Assembly (NCBI GenBank): GCA_030431355.1
Contig: JAUIJG010000280.1
Coordinates: 1 to 7,148 of the forward strand
Length of the DNA stretch: 7,148 nt
From: a bacterium
Lineage (GTDB): Bacteria; Cyanobacteriota; Vampirovibrionia; Obscuribacterales; Obscuribacteraceae
Reading direction: 5' to 3'
Shown here: piece by piece, positions 1 through 5,370 of the stretch
How the letters are laid out: every line of letters starts with the position of its first letter
Position numbering within the stretch: position 1 is the first letter of the stretch
Position numbers and translations under genes: made by a program
Notes under the pieces: generated by a model
What the model was told of the DNA's origin: nothing
What the model saw: the letters and a program-made list of their open reading frames with translations, nothing else
The model's database searches: none

Positions 1-18
1 CCTACGTAGTTTCCCCAC

Positions 19-47
19 TTACGTCAACAATATGTCACGCTTAAAAT
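19..47 (+). promoter_or_regulatory. Possible weak promoter upstream of the 253-residue ORF
   Basis: TAAAAT at 42-47 matches a sigma-70 -10 hexamer at five of six positions and lies about 47 nt before the ATG at 94. The corresponding -35 region around 19-24 (TTACGT) is poor. An 8-bp palindrome, CTACGTAG, lies at 2-9, but nothing links it to regulation. The rest of 1-93 shows only a T-run followed by AGGA (77-80), which is the likely ribosome binding site at a rather long spacing of 13 nt. Confidence 0.22.
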
Positions 48-93
48 GGGTGCATCTCGCAAATCACGTTTTTTTTAGGAATCAACTACTATC

Positions 94-855
94 ATGGACG
101 AAATCGACTACACCCAGAACCGTGCAGCAGAAACAAGCATAGCCCTCAATGCTATACAGGAAGAGGCACTGGATAACCTCCTCAAGGATGGTGTCTCATC
201 AACCCTGAGAAGCACAGGCAACTATTCCGACAACGGTCTTGAGATTACCACCCACGATGAATCAGACGGTAGCGACAGCACTCTCCTTATAAAAGGTGAA
301 GAGAAGAGCGGTTCTGATTTTACCGGAGTATACGTAAACGGTGAGTACGACATAGAACGTAGAGAAGGCGGCGAGCTCTCCCAGGAGAAAGCAAGCTTCA
401 ACCTGAGACATAGTCATTTCGACGAGTTCAGAGGCCTGAGCCACTACAAAGTCTCCATGGATAGAGAGACAGCTTCCGGTCAACCGATAGAATCCTTTGA
501 CCCTGCAGTTAGCAGACTGAAAAGTGAAGACGGACATCTGGTATACGACCAGAATAATCAACCGGTAAGATTGGCGGAATCCACTGACGGAGTCAACTGC
601 AAACCCGATTATTCAAGACCGAATACCGGCAAAATGGATTGTGAATACATCCTCAACGACGCGGAATTGGGAAGACTGAGCTTCAACATGACCAGACAAA
701 AACTCGGTAACGGCTCCATGGAAGATCGCTCCGTTGTAAGAAATCTGGAAGGCAAAGTACTGGCGATTTTAAACCTGAACTATAAAACTGACGCCAACGG
801 TCATCTAGAAAGCGCCGTGGCAAGCGCCAGAAGACCAAAAGGCTACAAAGACTGA
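94..855 (+). CDS. Hypothetical protein, 253 residues, probably cytosolic and beta-rich
   Basis: I do not recognise this protein. It opens with a short helix-like stretch (residues about 10-31, rich in A, E and L). After that it is acidic and polar, with alternating hydrophobic and charged residues and many G, N and D turns that suggest beta strands (about 60-90, 100-125 and 180-235). It has no signal peptide, membrane segment or recognisable enzyme motif. It contains only two cysteines (169 and 183), and the last ten residues are basic. The ATG at 94 is preceded by AGGA at 77-80, and no better in-frame start is seen. The gene stands alone, followed by a strong terminator at 879-915, so it is probably monocistronic. 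Arginine codon use is striking: 13 of 16 Arg codons are AGA, whereas argF in the same window mainly uses AGG and CGG. That suggests different origin or different translational selection. I am confident that it is coding, because the ORF is long, has an orderly composition and is followed by its own terminator. Its function is unknown. Confidence 0.8.
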   Translation: MDEIDYTQNRAAETSIALNAIQEEALDNLLKDGVSSTLRSTGNYSDNGLEITTHDESDGSDSTLLIKGEEKSGSDFTGVYVNGEYDIERREGGELSQEKASFNLRHSHFDEFRGLSHYKVSMDRETASGQPIESFDPAVSRLKSEDGHLVYDQNNQPVRLAESTDGVNCKPDYSRPNTGKMDCEYILNDAELGRLSFNMTRQKLGNGSMEDRSVVRNLEGKVLAILNLNYKTDANGHLESAVASARRPKGYKD

Positions 856-878
856 GCCTGAGAGAATCATCTAAAGAG

Positions 879-915
879 ACAGGTGCCATTACATAATGGT
901 GCCTGTTTTTCTTTT
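879..915 (+). terminator. Strong intrinsic terminator after the 253-residue ORF
   Basis: The arm at 879-890 pairs along its full 12 bp with 895-906, including two G-U pairs, around the 4-nt loop ACAT. A run of T interrupted by one C follows at once (907-915). It begins 23 nt after the stop codon at 853-855. Read on the minus strand it lacks a good T-tract, so it acts mainly on the plus strand. Confidence 0.9.
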
Positions 916-957
916 GGGAGACAAATAATTTATAAAAGAAGCAATGACAATGCCTGA

Positions 958-988
958 TTGAAGCTATGATAGTAGTACTAAATACAAT
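958..988 (+). promoter_or_regulatory. Possible promoter upstream of the small membrane-protein ORF
   Basis: TTGAAG at 958-963 and TACAAT at 983-988 resemble -35 and -10 hexamers, but the 19-nt spacing is longer than ideal. A competing -10 is TATGAT at 965-970, paired with ATGACA at 944-949 (15 nt). A promoter is expected here, because a strong terminator lies just upstream and an SD-preceded ATG just downstream. The exact boxes are uncertain. Confidence 0.3.
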
Positions 989-1006
989 ATCACTCAGGTA
1001 AGTAAA

Positions 1007-1158
1007 ATGCGAAAATAGCAAAGACTAAGAATCAAAGAAAAGAAGGACGCAAGCTCAGCGGATCTTCCTGGCTTACGCCAATCACCCTGTTCATGCTTAT
1101 TCTAGCCTGGACAGCGATAATGGTAATCCCCTACGTGATTGCCCTCTATCAACAGTAA
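1007..1158 (+). pseudogene. Small single-TM protein gene, reading frame broken near its start
   Basis: The ATG at 1007-1009 is well placed 8 nt after AGG (996-998) but reads only M-R-K before a TAG at 1016-1018. The next frame (from ATA at 1015) runs open for 47 codons to TAA at 1156-1158. It encodes a basic N-terminal segment (many K and R), then SGSSWLTP, then a hydrophobic helix of about 22 residues rich in L, I, M, V, A and W, then Y-Q-Q. That frame has no ATG, GTG or TTG before the helix. One extra A in the A-run 1012-1015 would join ATG-CGA-AAA to ATA-GCA-AAG and give a 50-residue protein with a basic cytosolic tail and one membrane segment. A hairpin terminator follows directly. Possible explanations are a one-base deletion in a homopolymer (real or a sequencing error), slippage on the A-run, or non-canonical ATA initiation. 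I do not recognise the family. Confidence 0.5.
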
Positions 1159-1160
1159 AA

Positions 1161-1208
1161 GCTCGGTCATATATCAAAACGCCAAAAGCGCTCGATATAT
1201 GACCTTTT
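1161..1208. terminator. Bidirectional hairpin terminator between convergent genes
   Basis: A perfect 11-bp inverted repeat (1165-1175 with 1194-1204) encloses 18 nt, within which CGC/GCG can form a small inner stem. On the plus strand TTTT follows directly (1205-1208). On the minus strand the stem is followed by GAGC and then TTTT (1160-1157). It lies between the plus-strand small ORF (ends 1158) and the minus-strand argF (ends 1223), as expected for a shared terminator of convergent genes. Confidence 0.75.
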
Positions 1209-1222
1209 AACGATCTGACTAT

Positions 1223-2293
1223 TTATAGCACCAGAGACAATATTGCTTTCTGGGCATGCAAGCGGTTCTCCGCTTGATCATAAATAACCGACTGGGGCCC
1301 GTCTAAGACCTCGGCGGTCACCTCTTCTCCCCGGTGGGCCGGCAAACAGTGCATAACCAGGGCGTCTTTCTTGGCGAGACTCATAAGCTTCTCATCCACT
1401 TGATACTCTTTGAAGATCATAATTCTTCTCGAGTATTCGTCTTCCTGCCCCATGGAGACCCAGGTGTCGGTATAGATTACATCAGCGTCCCTGGCTGCCT
1501 CCTCTGGAGATTCTCCCACAAAGAGCACCGAACCGTTCTCCTTCGCCGCTTGCTTGGCGGCTTTCATTATGTCGTTCGGCGGGATGTAACCTTCCGGCGT
1601 TGCCAGATAGAAATCCATTCCTACCTTGGTAGCAAGCAACATGAGAGAAGCAGCCACATTGTTACCGTCTCCCACATAGGATATCTTCAGCCCTTTTGGA
1701 TCTTTTCCTTTGTGTTCCACAATGGTCATGTAGTCGGCCAGGGCCTGGCAGGGATGCTCCCGGTCACTGAGACCGTTGATGACTGGAATTTTAGCGTTGT
1801 CAGCCAGCTCCTTGAGAGTCTCATGGTCAAAGACCCTCGCCATGATCCCATCCAACCAACGATCCAGATTCATCGCCACATCGGAGACCGGCTCCCTCTT
1901 ACCGAGCTTGCTCTCCAGATAGATACCGCTTCCACCCAACTGAGTCATGCCTGCTTCAAAAGTAACCCGGGTCCTTAAGGACGGCTTCTCAAAAAGCATC
2001 GCCAGGGTCTGACCTTTGGCAAACAGTGTCTGGGTCTCATCGAACTTATTAGCTTTCAATTTGAGAGCAACATCCAGGATCAAATTCAGCTCCTCTTTGG
2101 ATAACTCCTCAATCCCGAGAATGTCTCGACCCCTCAAAGTGTTCTCTTCCAGGATGTAAGCAATCTCTGATTGGCCCTTAGGGGGAGCCATCCTTTGTGC
2201 GAGAGCCCCCATAATCTTCTCCGAGATCGATAGTTTTTTATTTCCATCTTTGCCGGAAGCAGAAGCCTGGTTGTCGACTAACTTGGGAAACAT
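1223..2293 (-). CDS. argF: Ornithine carbamoyltransferase with N-terminal extension
   Basis: This enzyme condenses carbamoyl phosphate with ornithine to give citrulline in cytosolic arginine biosynthesis. Visible family motifs are the carbamoyl-phosphate loop F-E-K-P-S-L-R-T-R (101-109), H-P-C-Q (180-183), a GDG-N-N-V strand-loop (208-213), D-T-W-V-S-M-G (276-282, the ornithine SMG loop) and H-C-L-P (315-318). Together these separate it from aspartate carbamoyltransferase. The loop reads SLRT rather than the textbook STRT. The catalytic core begins near residue 53 (L-R-G-R-D), so about 50 residues precede it, against a handful in typical enzymes of roughly 300-330 residues. The 356-residue start is well supported by AGGAGA at 2306-2301, 7 nt before the ATG. 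M28 (ATG at 2212) also has an SD-like GGAGA, so a shorter second form is possible. The extension is polar, with lysines, then an amphipathic stretch, and has no clear targeting signal. The gene has its own promoter and a long leader containing a likely attenuator. It is not obviously joined to other arg genes here. Confidence 0.96.
   Translation of the reverse strand: MFPKLVDNQASASGKDGNKKLSISEKIMGALAQRMAPPKGQSEIAYILEENTLRGRDILGIEELSKEELNLILDVALKLKANKFDETQTLFAKGQTLAMLFEKPSLRTRVTFEAGMTQLGGSGIYLESKLGKREPVSDVAMNLDRWLDGIMARVFDHETLKELADNAKIPVINGLSDREHPCQALADYMTIVEHKGKDPKGLKISYVGDGNNVAASLMLLATKVGMDFYLATPEGYIPPNDIMKAAKQAAKENGSVLFVGESPEEAARDADVIYTDTWVSMGQEDEYSRRIMIFKEYQVDEKLMSLAKKDALVMHCLPAHRGEEVTAEVLDGPQSVIYDQAENRLHAQKAILSLVL
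2213..2222 (-). promoter_or_regulatory. Internal SD-like site in argF before Met28
   Basis: GGAGAAGATT immediately precedes the in-frame ATG at 2212. It could initiate a 329-residue form, closer to the usual family length. The same bases encode S-E-K-I, so the match may be coincidental. The upstream SD at 2306-2301 is the stronger one. Confidence 0.3.
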
Positions 2294-2300
2294 TTGAAAT

Positions 2301-2306
2301 TCTCCT
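2301..2306 (-). promoter_or_regulatory. Shine-Dalgarno of argF deciding the long start
   Basis: AGGAGA read on the minus strand sits 7 nt before the ATG at 2293. This supports the long, N-terminally extended form. It lies only about a dozen nucleotides after the T-tracts of the leader hairpin, so terminator folding and ribosome access are physically close. Confidence 0.85.
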
Positions 2307-2311
2307 GGTTG

Positions 2312-2345
2312 AAAAAGTAAAAAAGCCGAGTGGATGACACCCGGG
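2312..2345 (-). terminator. Candidate attenuator (intrinsic terminator) in the argF leader
   Basis: Read on the minus strand, CCGGGTG (2344-2338) pairs with CACTCGG (2332-2326) in a 7-bp GC-rich stem with one G-U pair and a 5-nt loop. It is followed by one C and six T (2324-2319), then AC and five more T (2316-2312). This is a normal intrinsic terminator in form. It lies inside the transcription unit, after the argF promoter and about 25 nt before the argF start, which is the position of an attenuator. No upstream gene needs a terminator here other than the outer-membrane factor, which ends 245 nt earlier and before the argF promoter. Confidence 0.7.
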
Positions 2346-2371
2346 ATAGCTGGAACTGAAGTTCTGGAAAC

Positions 2372-2467
2372 TTAGAGACGTCCAGTAAAAGGACAGGCAA
2401 CACCCCGAGCAGATCTGTTCGAATCGCTTCGTCGTCGGAGATGGAGGCTGTTCAGATAACCGGTCAT
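2372..2467 (-). CDS. Arginine-rich putative leader peptide of argF (31 residues)
   Basis: The ATG at 2467 is preceded by CAGG with a 7-nt spacer and reads 31 codons to TAA (2374-2372). The peptide includes three successive Arg codons, CGA-CGA-CGA (residues 11-13, 2437-2429), then Arg at 18, 21 and 30: six Arg in 31, five of them within residues 11-21. An in-frame ATG at 2494 lies almost exactly at the predicted transcription start, so a leaderless 40-residue version is also possible. The stop codon is 27 nt before the attenuator stem. A short Arg-rich ORF between the promoter and a terminator of an arginine biosynthesis gene is what ribosome-mediated attenuation would need. Arg scarcity would stall the ribosome at codons 11-13. 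The SD is weak and the ORF short, so chance is not excluded. Confidence 0.5.
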   Translation of the reverse strand: MTGYLNSLHLRRRSDSNRSARGVACPFTGRL

Positions 2468-2499
2468 GAAAAAACCTGGTGTGGACTTGGACATGGTTG

Positions 2500-2528
2500 A
2501 AGATAAACCGGTAGCCCCGGCTTGTCAA
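2500..2528 (-). promoter_or_regulatory. Sigma-70-type promoter of argF
   Basis: On the minus strand a perfect -35 hexamer TTGACA (2528-2523) is followed after exactly 17 nt by TATCTT (2505-2500), four of six matches to the -10 consensus. The predicted start is near 2493, giving a leader of about 200 nt before argF. It lies after the end of the outer-membrane factor gene at 2590, so argF can be transcribed independently of the exporter operon. No full ARG-box palindrome was seen. Only a half-site TGAAT occurs at 2540-2544. Confidence 0.75.
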
Positions 2529-2550
2529 CCAGCGCCCCTGAATAATTGCG

Positions 2551-2584
2551 AAAAGTTTAAGAAGCCCATCTAACCTCAGAGCTT
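2551..2584 (-). terminator. Weak possible terminator after the outer-membrane factor gene
   Basis: Read on the minus strand, AAGCTC (2584-2579) can pair with GGGCTT (2567-2562) in a 6-bp stem with one G-U pair and an 11-nt loop. A broken T-rich stretch ends in TTTT at 2554-2551. The stem is short and the T-tract interrupted, so it may be leaky or not a terminator at all. If it fails, exporter transcripts would run into the argF leader. Confidence 0.25.
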
Positions 2585-2589
2585 GTGAA

Positions 2590-4233
2590 CTAGAGCTTGA
2601 TAGATAGATCAGAGGTCAGGGAAGCGACCGAAGTGACCCCGAGGTCTCGCACCAACTGCCCCTGGGCAATGTTGTAGTTCACCAGAGCCGTGGCTTTTCT
2701 GATCAAGGCGCTGGTGTAGTCGGATTGGGCTCGCAAGACATCGATGTTCTTGCCCAGCCCATTTTCATAGCGCAGGCGAGCAAGATTGATCTCTTCTTTA
2801 GAAGAATGGAGCCGAATCAAAGCTTCATCAATCTGCCTATCTGCTCGCAACACATTCAGATAAGAGCCTCTAACCTGCCTTACCACCTGATTTACTTCCT
2901 TGGTCAAATTCAAATTTGCCTTTCTCGCCTCATAGCGAGACTTCTGAATAGAAGAGATATCCTTCATTCCCATGCCGTCGAACTTCCAGTTTACGCCAAG
3001 ACCTACCACCAGAAGCGGTTTGATCTGTCGCGAGACACTGCGGCTTACTGGTCCGCTCACGCCCTGGACAGTCACGGTCTTTTTACTGTTTGAGAGGGTC
3101 TCACCGATACCAAATACAGAGGTAGAGAAATTGACATCCGGCTGCAATGGTGCAGCCTTCTTTACTATCTCTTTGCGAGCGGCGAGACGTAGCTCTTCTT
3201 TGAGTTTTAGCTCCGGTCTGGTACTGAGCGCTTTGACAAGAAGTCCCTGCACTCTGCTCTTCTGACTTACCAACTCTTTTTTCTTAAGTTCCAGATCTTC
3301 GGGAAGCAGGTCGAGGTCTTGCTCGACATTTAGAAACTCAGCCAGTTCTATGGCTGACTGACGCCTGTCAATCTGTTGGTCTATCAACTTCTGACGATCC
3401 GACGAGAGCTGAGTTCGAGCCTGCATAACATCCAACCTGGTGGCCGAGCCGGCATCGAATCGAGCACCGGTAATCTTGAGATTCTCCTCTGAGACCTTTA
3501 CCGCCTGAATACGAATTCTCAATACCGATTCAGACAGAATTAGTTTGTAGTATTTTTCATATGCACCGGTGAGGACATCATTTACGGTGGCATCCTTTTT
3601 GTGACCGCTGGCACGGTAGTTGTTACGCGCCTGCAAAGCTCCAAAAACGGTTCTTCCACCACGATAGAGTCCGTAGTTAATACCGGCGCTGGTTAAGATG
3701 AACGGATTGTTGAATCGAATACCTTCCGGGCTTGCTATGGGTAAATTTAGAGCACCATTTAAATAGTTGTAGTTGTAGGCAAGACTCGCCGAGGGAAGAA
3801 ATCCTGATAAAGCTTTTCGATAATCCCATTTGGAAGCGGTCTTCTCTGTATCGGCAATTCCTATATCAAGATTTCTCTCAATAGCGGTGTAGAGTACGTC
3901 TTTAAGAGAGACCGGTTTGGGGGTCTGTGCATCCAGGTTGAAAGGATTAAGGCTCTTGTCTATGGTGACAAGACCATTTAATTCCGGTCTCTTTAATTTA
4001 ATCGCTTTAGGGTCAAAAACATTGATCTCATCAGCCAACTTTCTCTCTTCGATGTTTTCACCGGCGTCGCCACCGCCGATTGGCTGTCTGAGCTTGAGAG
4101 TATCATCCTCCGGAGCACACCAGCAAGGAGAAGCCAGAATTAAGCTCAGGCAAAAGAAGATACTGCCTGTGACCAGGACAAGCAAAAGTCTATTCTTACT
4201 ATTTTGTTTTACTAGTTTTGTTAGGATTCGCAT
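2590..4233 (-). CDS. TolC-family outer-membrane efflux protein
   Basis: This is the probable outer-membrane exit duct of the exporter encoded just upstream. From the chosen start it is 547 residues. It has a basic N-terminus and a hydrophobic core (about 16-34) ending in a C-W-C-A stretch that looks like a signal-peptidase I site near residue 40. A polar linker of about 65 residues follows, then two outer-membrane efflux repeats (about 109-300 and 328-533). Typical helical-barrel repeat features are R-F-D-A-G-S-A-T-R-L-D-V near 258-269 and R-Y-E-N-G-L-G-K-N-I-D-V near 488-499. The reading frame stays open 33 codons further upstream, to an ATG at 4332. That start lacks an SD, would overlap the permease gene by 85 bp and would bury the signal peptide. 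The ATG at 4233 lies 14 nt after the permease stop, with AGAGG overlapping that stop, at a slightly long 11-nt spacing. The protein is longer than many family members because of the linker. The substrate is unknown. Confidence 0.92.
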   Translation of the reverse strand: MRILTKLVKQNSKNRLLLVLVTGSIFFCLSLILASPCWCAPEDDTLKLRQPIGGGDAGENIEERKLADEINVFDPKAIKLKRPELNGLVTIDKSLNPFNLDAQTPKPVSLKDVLYTAIERNLDIGIADTEKTASKWDYRKALSGFLPSASLAYNYNYLNGALNLPIASPEGIRFNNPFILTSAGINYGLYRGGRTVFGALQARNNYRASGHKKDATVNDVLTGAYEKYYKLILSESVLRIRIQAVKVSEENLKITGARFDAGSATRLDVMQARTQLSSDRQKLIDQQIDRRQSAIELAEFLNVEQDLDLLPEDLELKKKELVSQKSRVQGLLVKALSTRPELKLKEELRLAARKEIVKKAAPLQPDVNFSTSVFGIGETLSNSKKTVTVQGVSGPVSRSVSRQIKPLLVVGLGVNWKFDGMGMKDISSIQKSRYEARKANLNLTKEVNQVVRQVRGSYLNVLRADRQIDEALIRLHSSKEEINLARLRYENGLGKNIDVLRAQSDYTSALIRKATALVNYNIAQGQLVRDLGVTSVASLTSDLSIKL

Positions 4234-4247
4234 GGGATTCGATGCCT

Positions 4248-5366
4248 CTATTGAAGCTGTTTTCTGAAATTGCTCGCGCTCAGAGATATGAGAGCTATGG
4301 CAAAAACTGCAAGGATTAAAACTTCGGACCATATAATTTCAAGACCTACCCCTCGAAGGAGCAGGGCTCTGAGAGCGCTGACATAGTAGCGAAGCGGGTC
4401 GAAATTTGAGAGAAACTGAAACAACGCCGGCATACTCTCCACAGGGGATAGCGCACCGGATAGCTGAATCAGAGGGATATTGATAAAAAATGATGTGAGA
4501 ATAGCCTGGGTCTGATTGCCGGAATAAGTAGCAAGAGCCATTCCGATAGACATGGAGACAAAAATCGCCATGACAGAAACGAGTAGAACAAGGGCAAGAG
4601 AGCCCCGAACAGGAACATGAAATACGGCGGTGGCTATGATCAAACTCAAGCTGAGGCTTCCCATCAATAGCACCAGAAGCGGGATGATTTTGGCAATCAG
4701 GATGTCCGTCGAACTTGCCGGAGTCATAAGCAGTTGCTCGACAGTCCCCTTGTCCTTCTCCCGAATAACCGAAATAGAAGAGACCAGGGTGCCTGCAATC
4801 ACTACCACAATGCCGATCACGCCGGGCACAAAGAACCAGGAGCTGATAAGACCGGGATTGTAAGCGAAAGAGACCTGGGGATAAACCGGCAAATCTTTGC
4901 TGGATAATCCCTTCAGGTTCAGATTTAGATCGCTTACAATCTGAGTGATATAACCCTGGGCTATGCCGGCAGTGTTGGCATCGACTCCATCAATCAGAAA
5001 CTGAAGGCTGACAGGCTCTCCTCGTTTGAGTGCCCTCTGTGCGTCGGGAAGAATGACCAGTCCCACGTCTGTTTTACCATCTGCCACCATCTCGTTCAGC
5101 TCTTTCTGGCTGGATACTCTCCCGTGAATATCAAAGATCTGACTGTTCAAAAGGGCTGATACCACATCACGGCTGATGGGAGAGTTTGACGTATCCAGCA
5201 CGGTTAGGCGCAAATGTTCTACTTCGGGACTGAGGGCGAATCCGTAAAGCATCAACTGTAGTACCGGAGGAACCACAAGTAAAACCAGAGTTTGTCGATC
5301 CCGAAGTATCTGTCGAAACTCCTTGGATGCGAGGGCTTTGAAGGCGCTGAGGTTGACGTTGAACAT
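4248..5366 (-). CDS. ABC-2 type transporter permease (second of pair, YbhR-like)
   Basis: This inner-membrane permease subunit has 372 residues, the usual size for the ABC-2 family with a large periplasmic insert. One membrane segment (about 26-44) follows a basic R-Q-I-L-R-D-R start. An extracytoplasmic domain (about 45-175) comes next, then five segments near 178-199, 224-248, 255-279, 288-306 and 346-363. Conserved features are N-P-G before segment 2, the R-E-K-D-K-G-T loop (202-208), which probably contacts the ATPase, and S-G-x-x-S-P-V-E near 303-310. The overall pattern resembles E. coli YbhR from memory. The ATG is 4 nt after the stop of the preceding permease, with GGAGG inside that gene's last codons, so translation is likely coupled. 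It presumably forms a heterodimer with the neighbouring permease. Confidence 0.93.
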   Translation of the reverse strand: MFNVNLSAFKALASKEFRQILRDRQTLVLLVVPPVLQLMLYGFALSPEVEHLRLTVLDTSNSPISRDVVSALLNSQIFDIHGRVSSQKELNEMVADGKTDVGLVILPDAQRALKRGEPVSLQFLIDGVDANTAGIAQGYITQIVSDLNLNLKGLSSKDLPVYPQVSFAYNPGLISSWFFVPGVIGIVVVIAGTLVSSISVIREKDKGTVEQLLMTPASSTDILIAKIIPLLVLLMGSLSLSLIIATAVFHVPVRGSLALVLLVSVMAIFVSMSIGMALATYSGNQTQAILTSFFINIPLIQLSGALSPVESMPALFQFLSNFDPLRYYVSALRALLLRGVGLEIIWSEVLILAVFAIALISLSASNFRKQLQ

Positions 5367-5370
5367 AGCC

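Noticed and set aside
683..1021. 112-codon minus-strand open frame across the end of the 253-residue gene
   Set aside because: It runs through a strong intrinsic terminator and overlaps a better supported gene. Its low-complexity Cys/Phe/Leu composition looks non-coding.
1334..1978. 214-codon plus-strand open frame opposite argF
   Set aside because: It is antisense to strongly conserved argF motifs and its translation has no recognisable domain, so it is a shadow of argF codon composition.
2238..2528. 96-codon open frame on the minus strand over the argF leader
   Set aside because: It starts with a TTG that is itself the -35 hexamer of the argF promoter, has no SD, and overlaps the argF start in another frame. 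The 31-codon Arg-rich ORF in a different frame is a better candidate.
2538..2551. Possible ArgR operator (ARG box) near the argF promoter
   Set aside because: Only one half-site (TGAAT) is present. The expected inverted ATTCA is missing at the right spacing, and it lies upstream of the -35 box.
2578..2599. Direct repeat AGAGCTTG (2578-2585 and 2592-2599) at the end of the outer-membrane factor gene
   Set aside because: It is only 8 bp with no further copies or flanking mobile-element features, so it is probably chance.
4234..4332. Longer 580-residue version of the outer-membrane factor starting at 4332
   Set aside because: It has no SD, overlaps the permease by 85 bp and places about 33 extra residues before an evident signal peptide. 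The ATG at 4233 fits the operon spacing.
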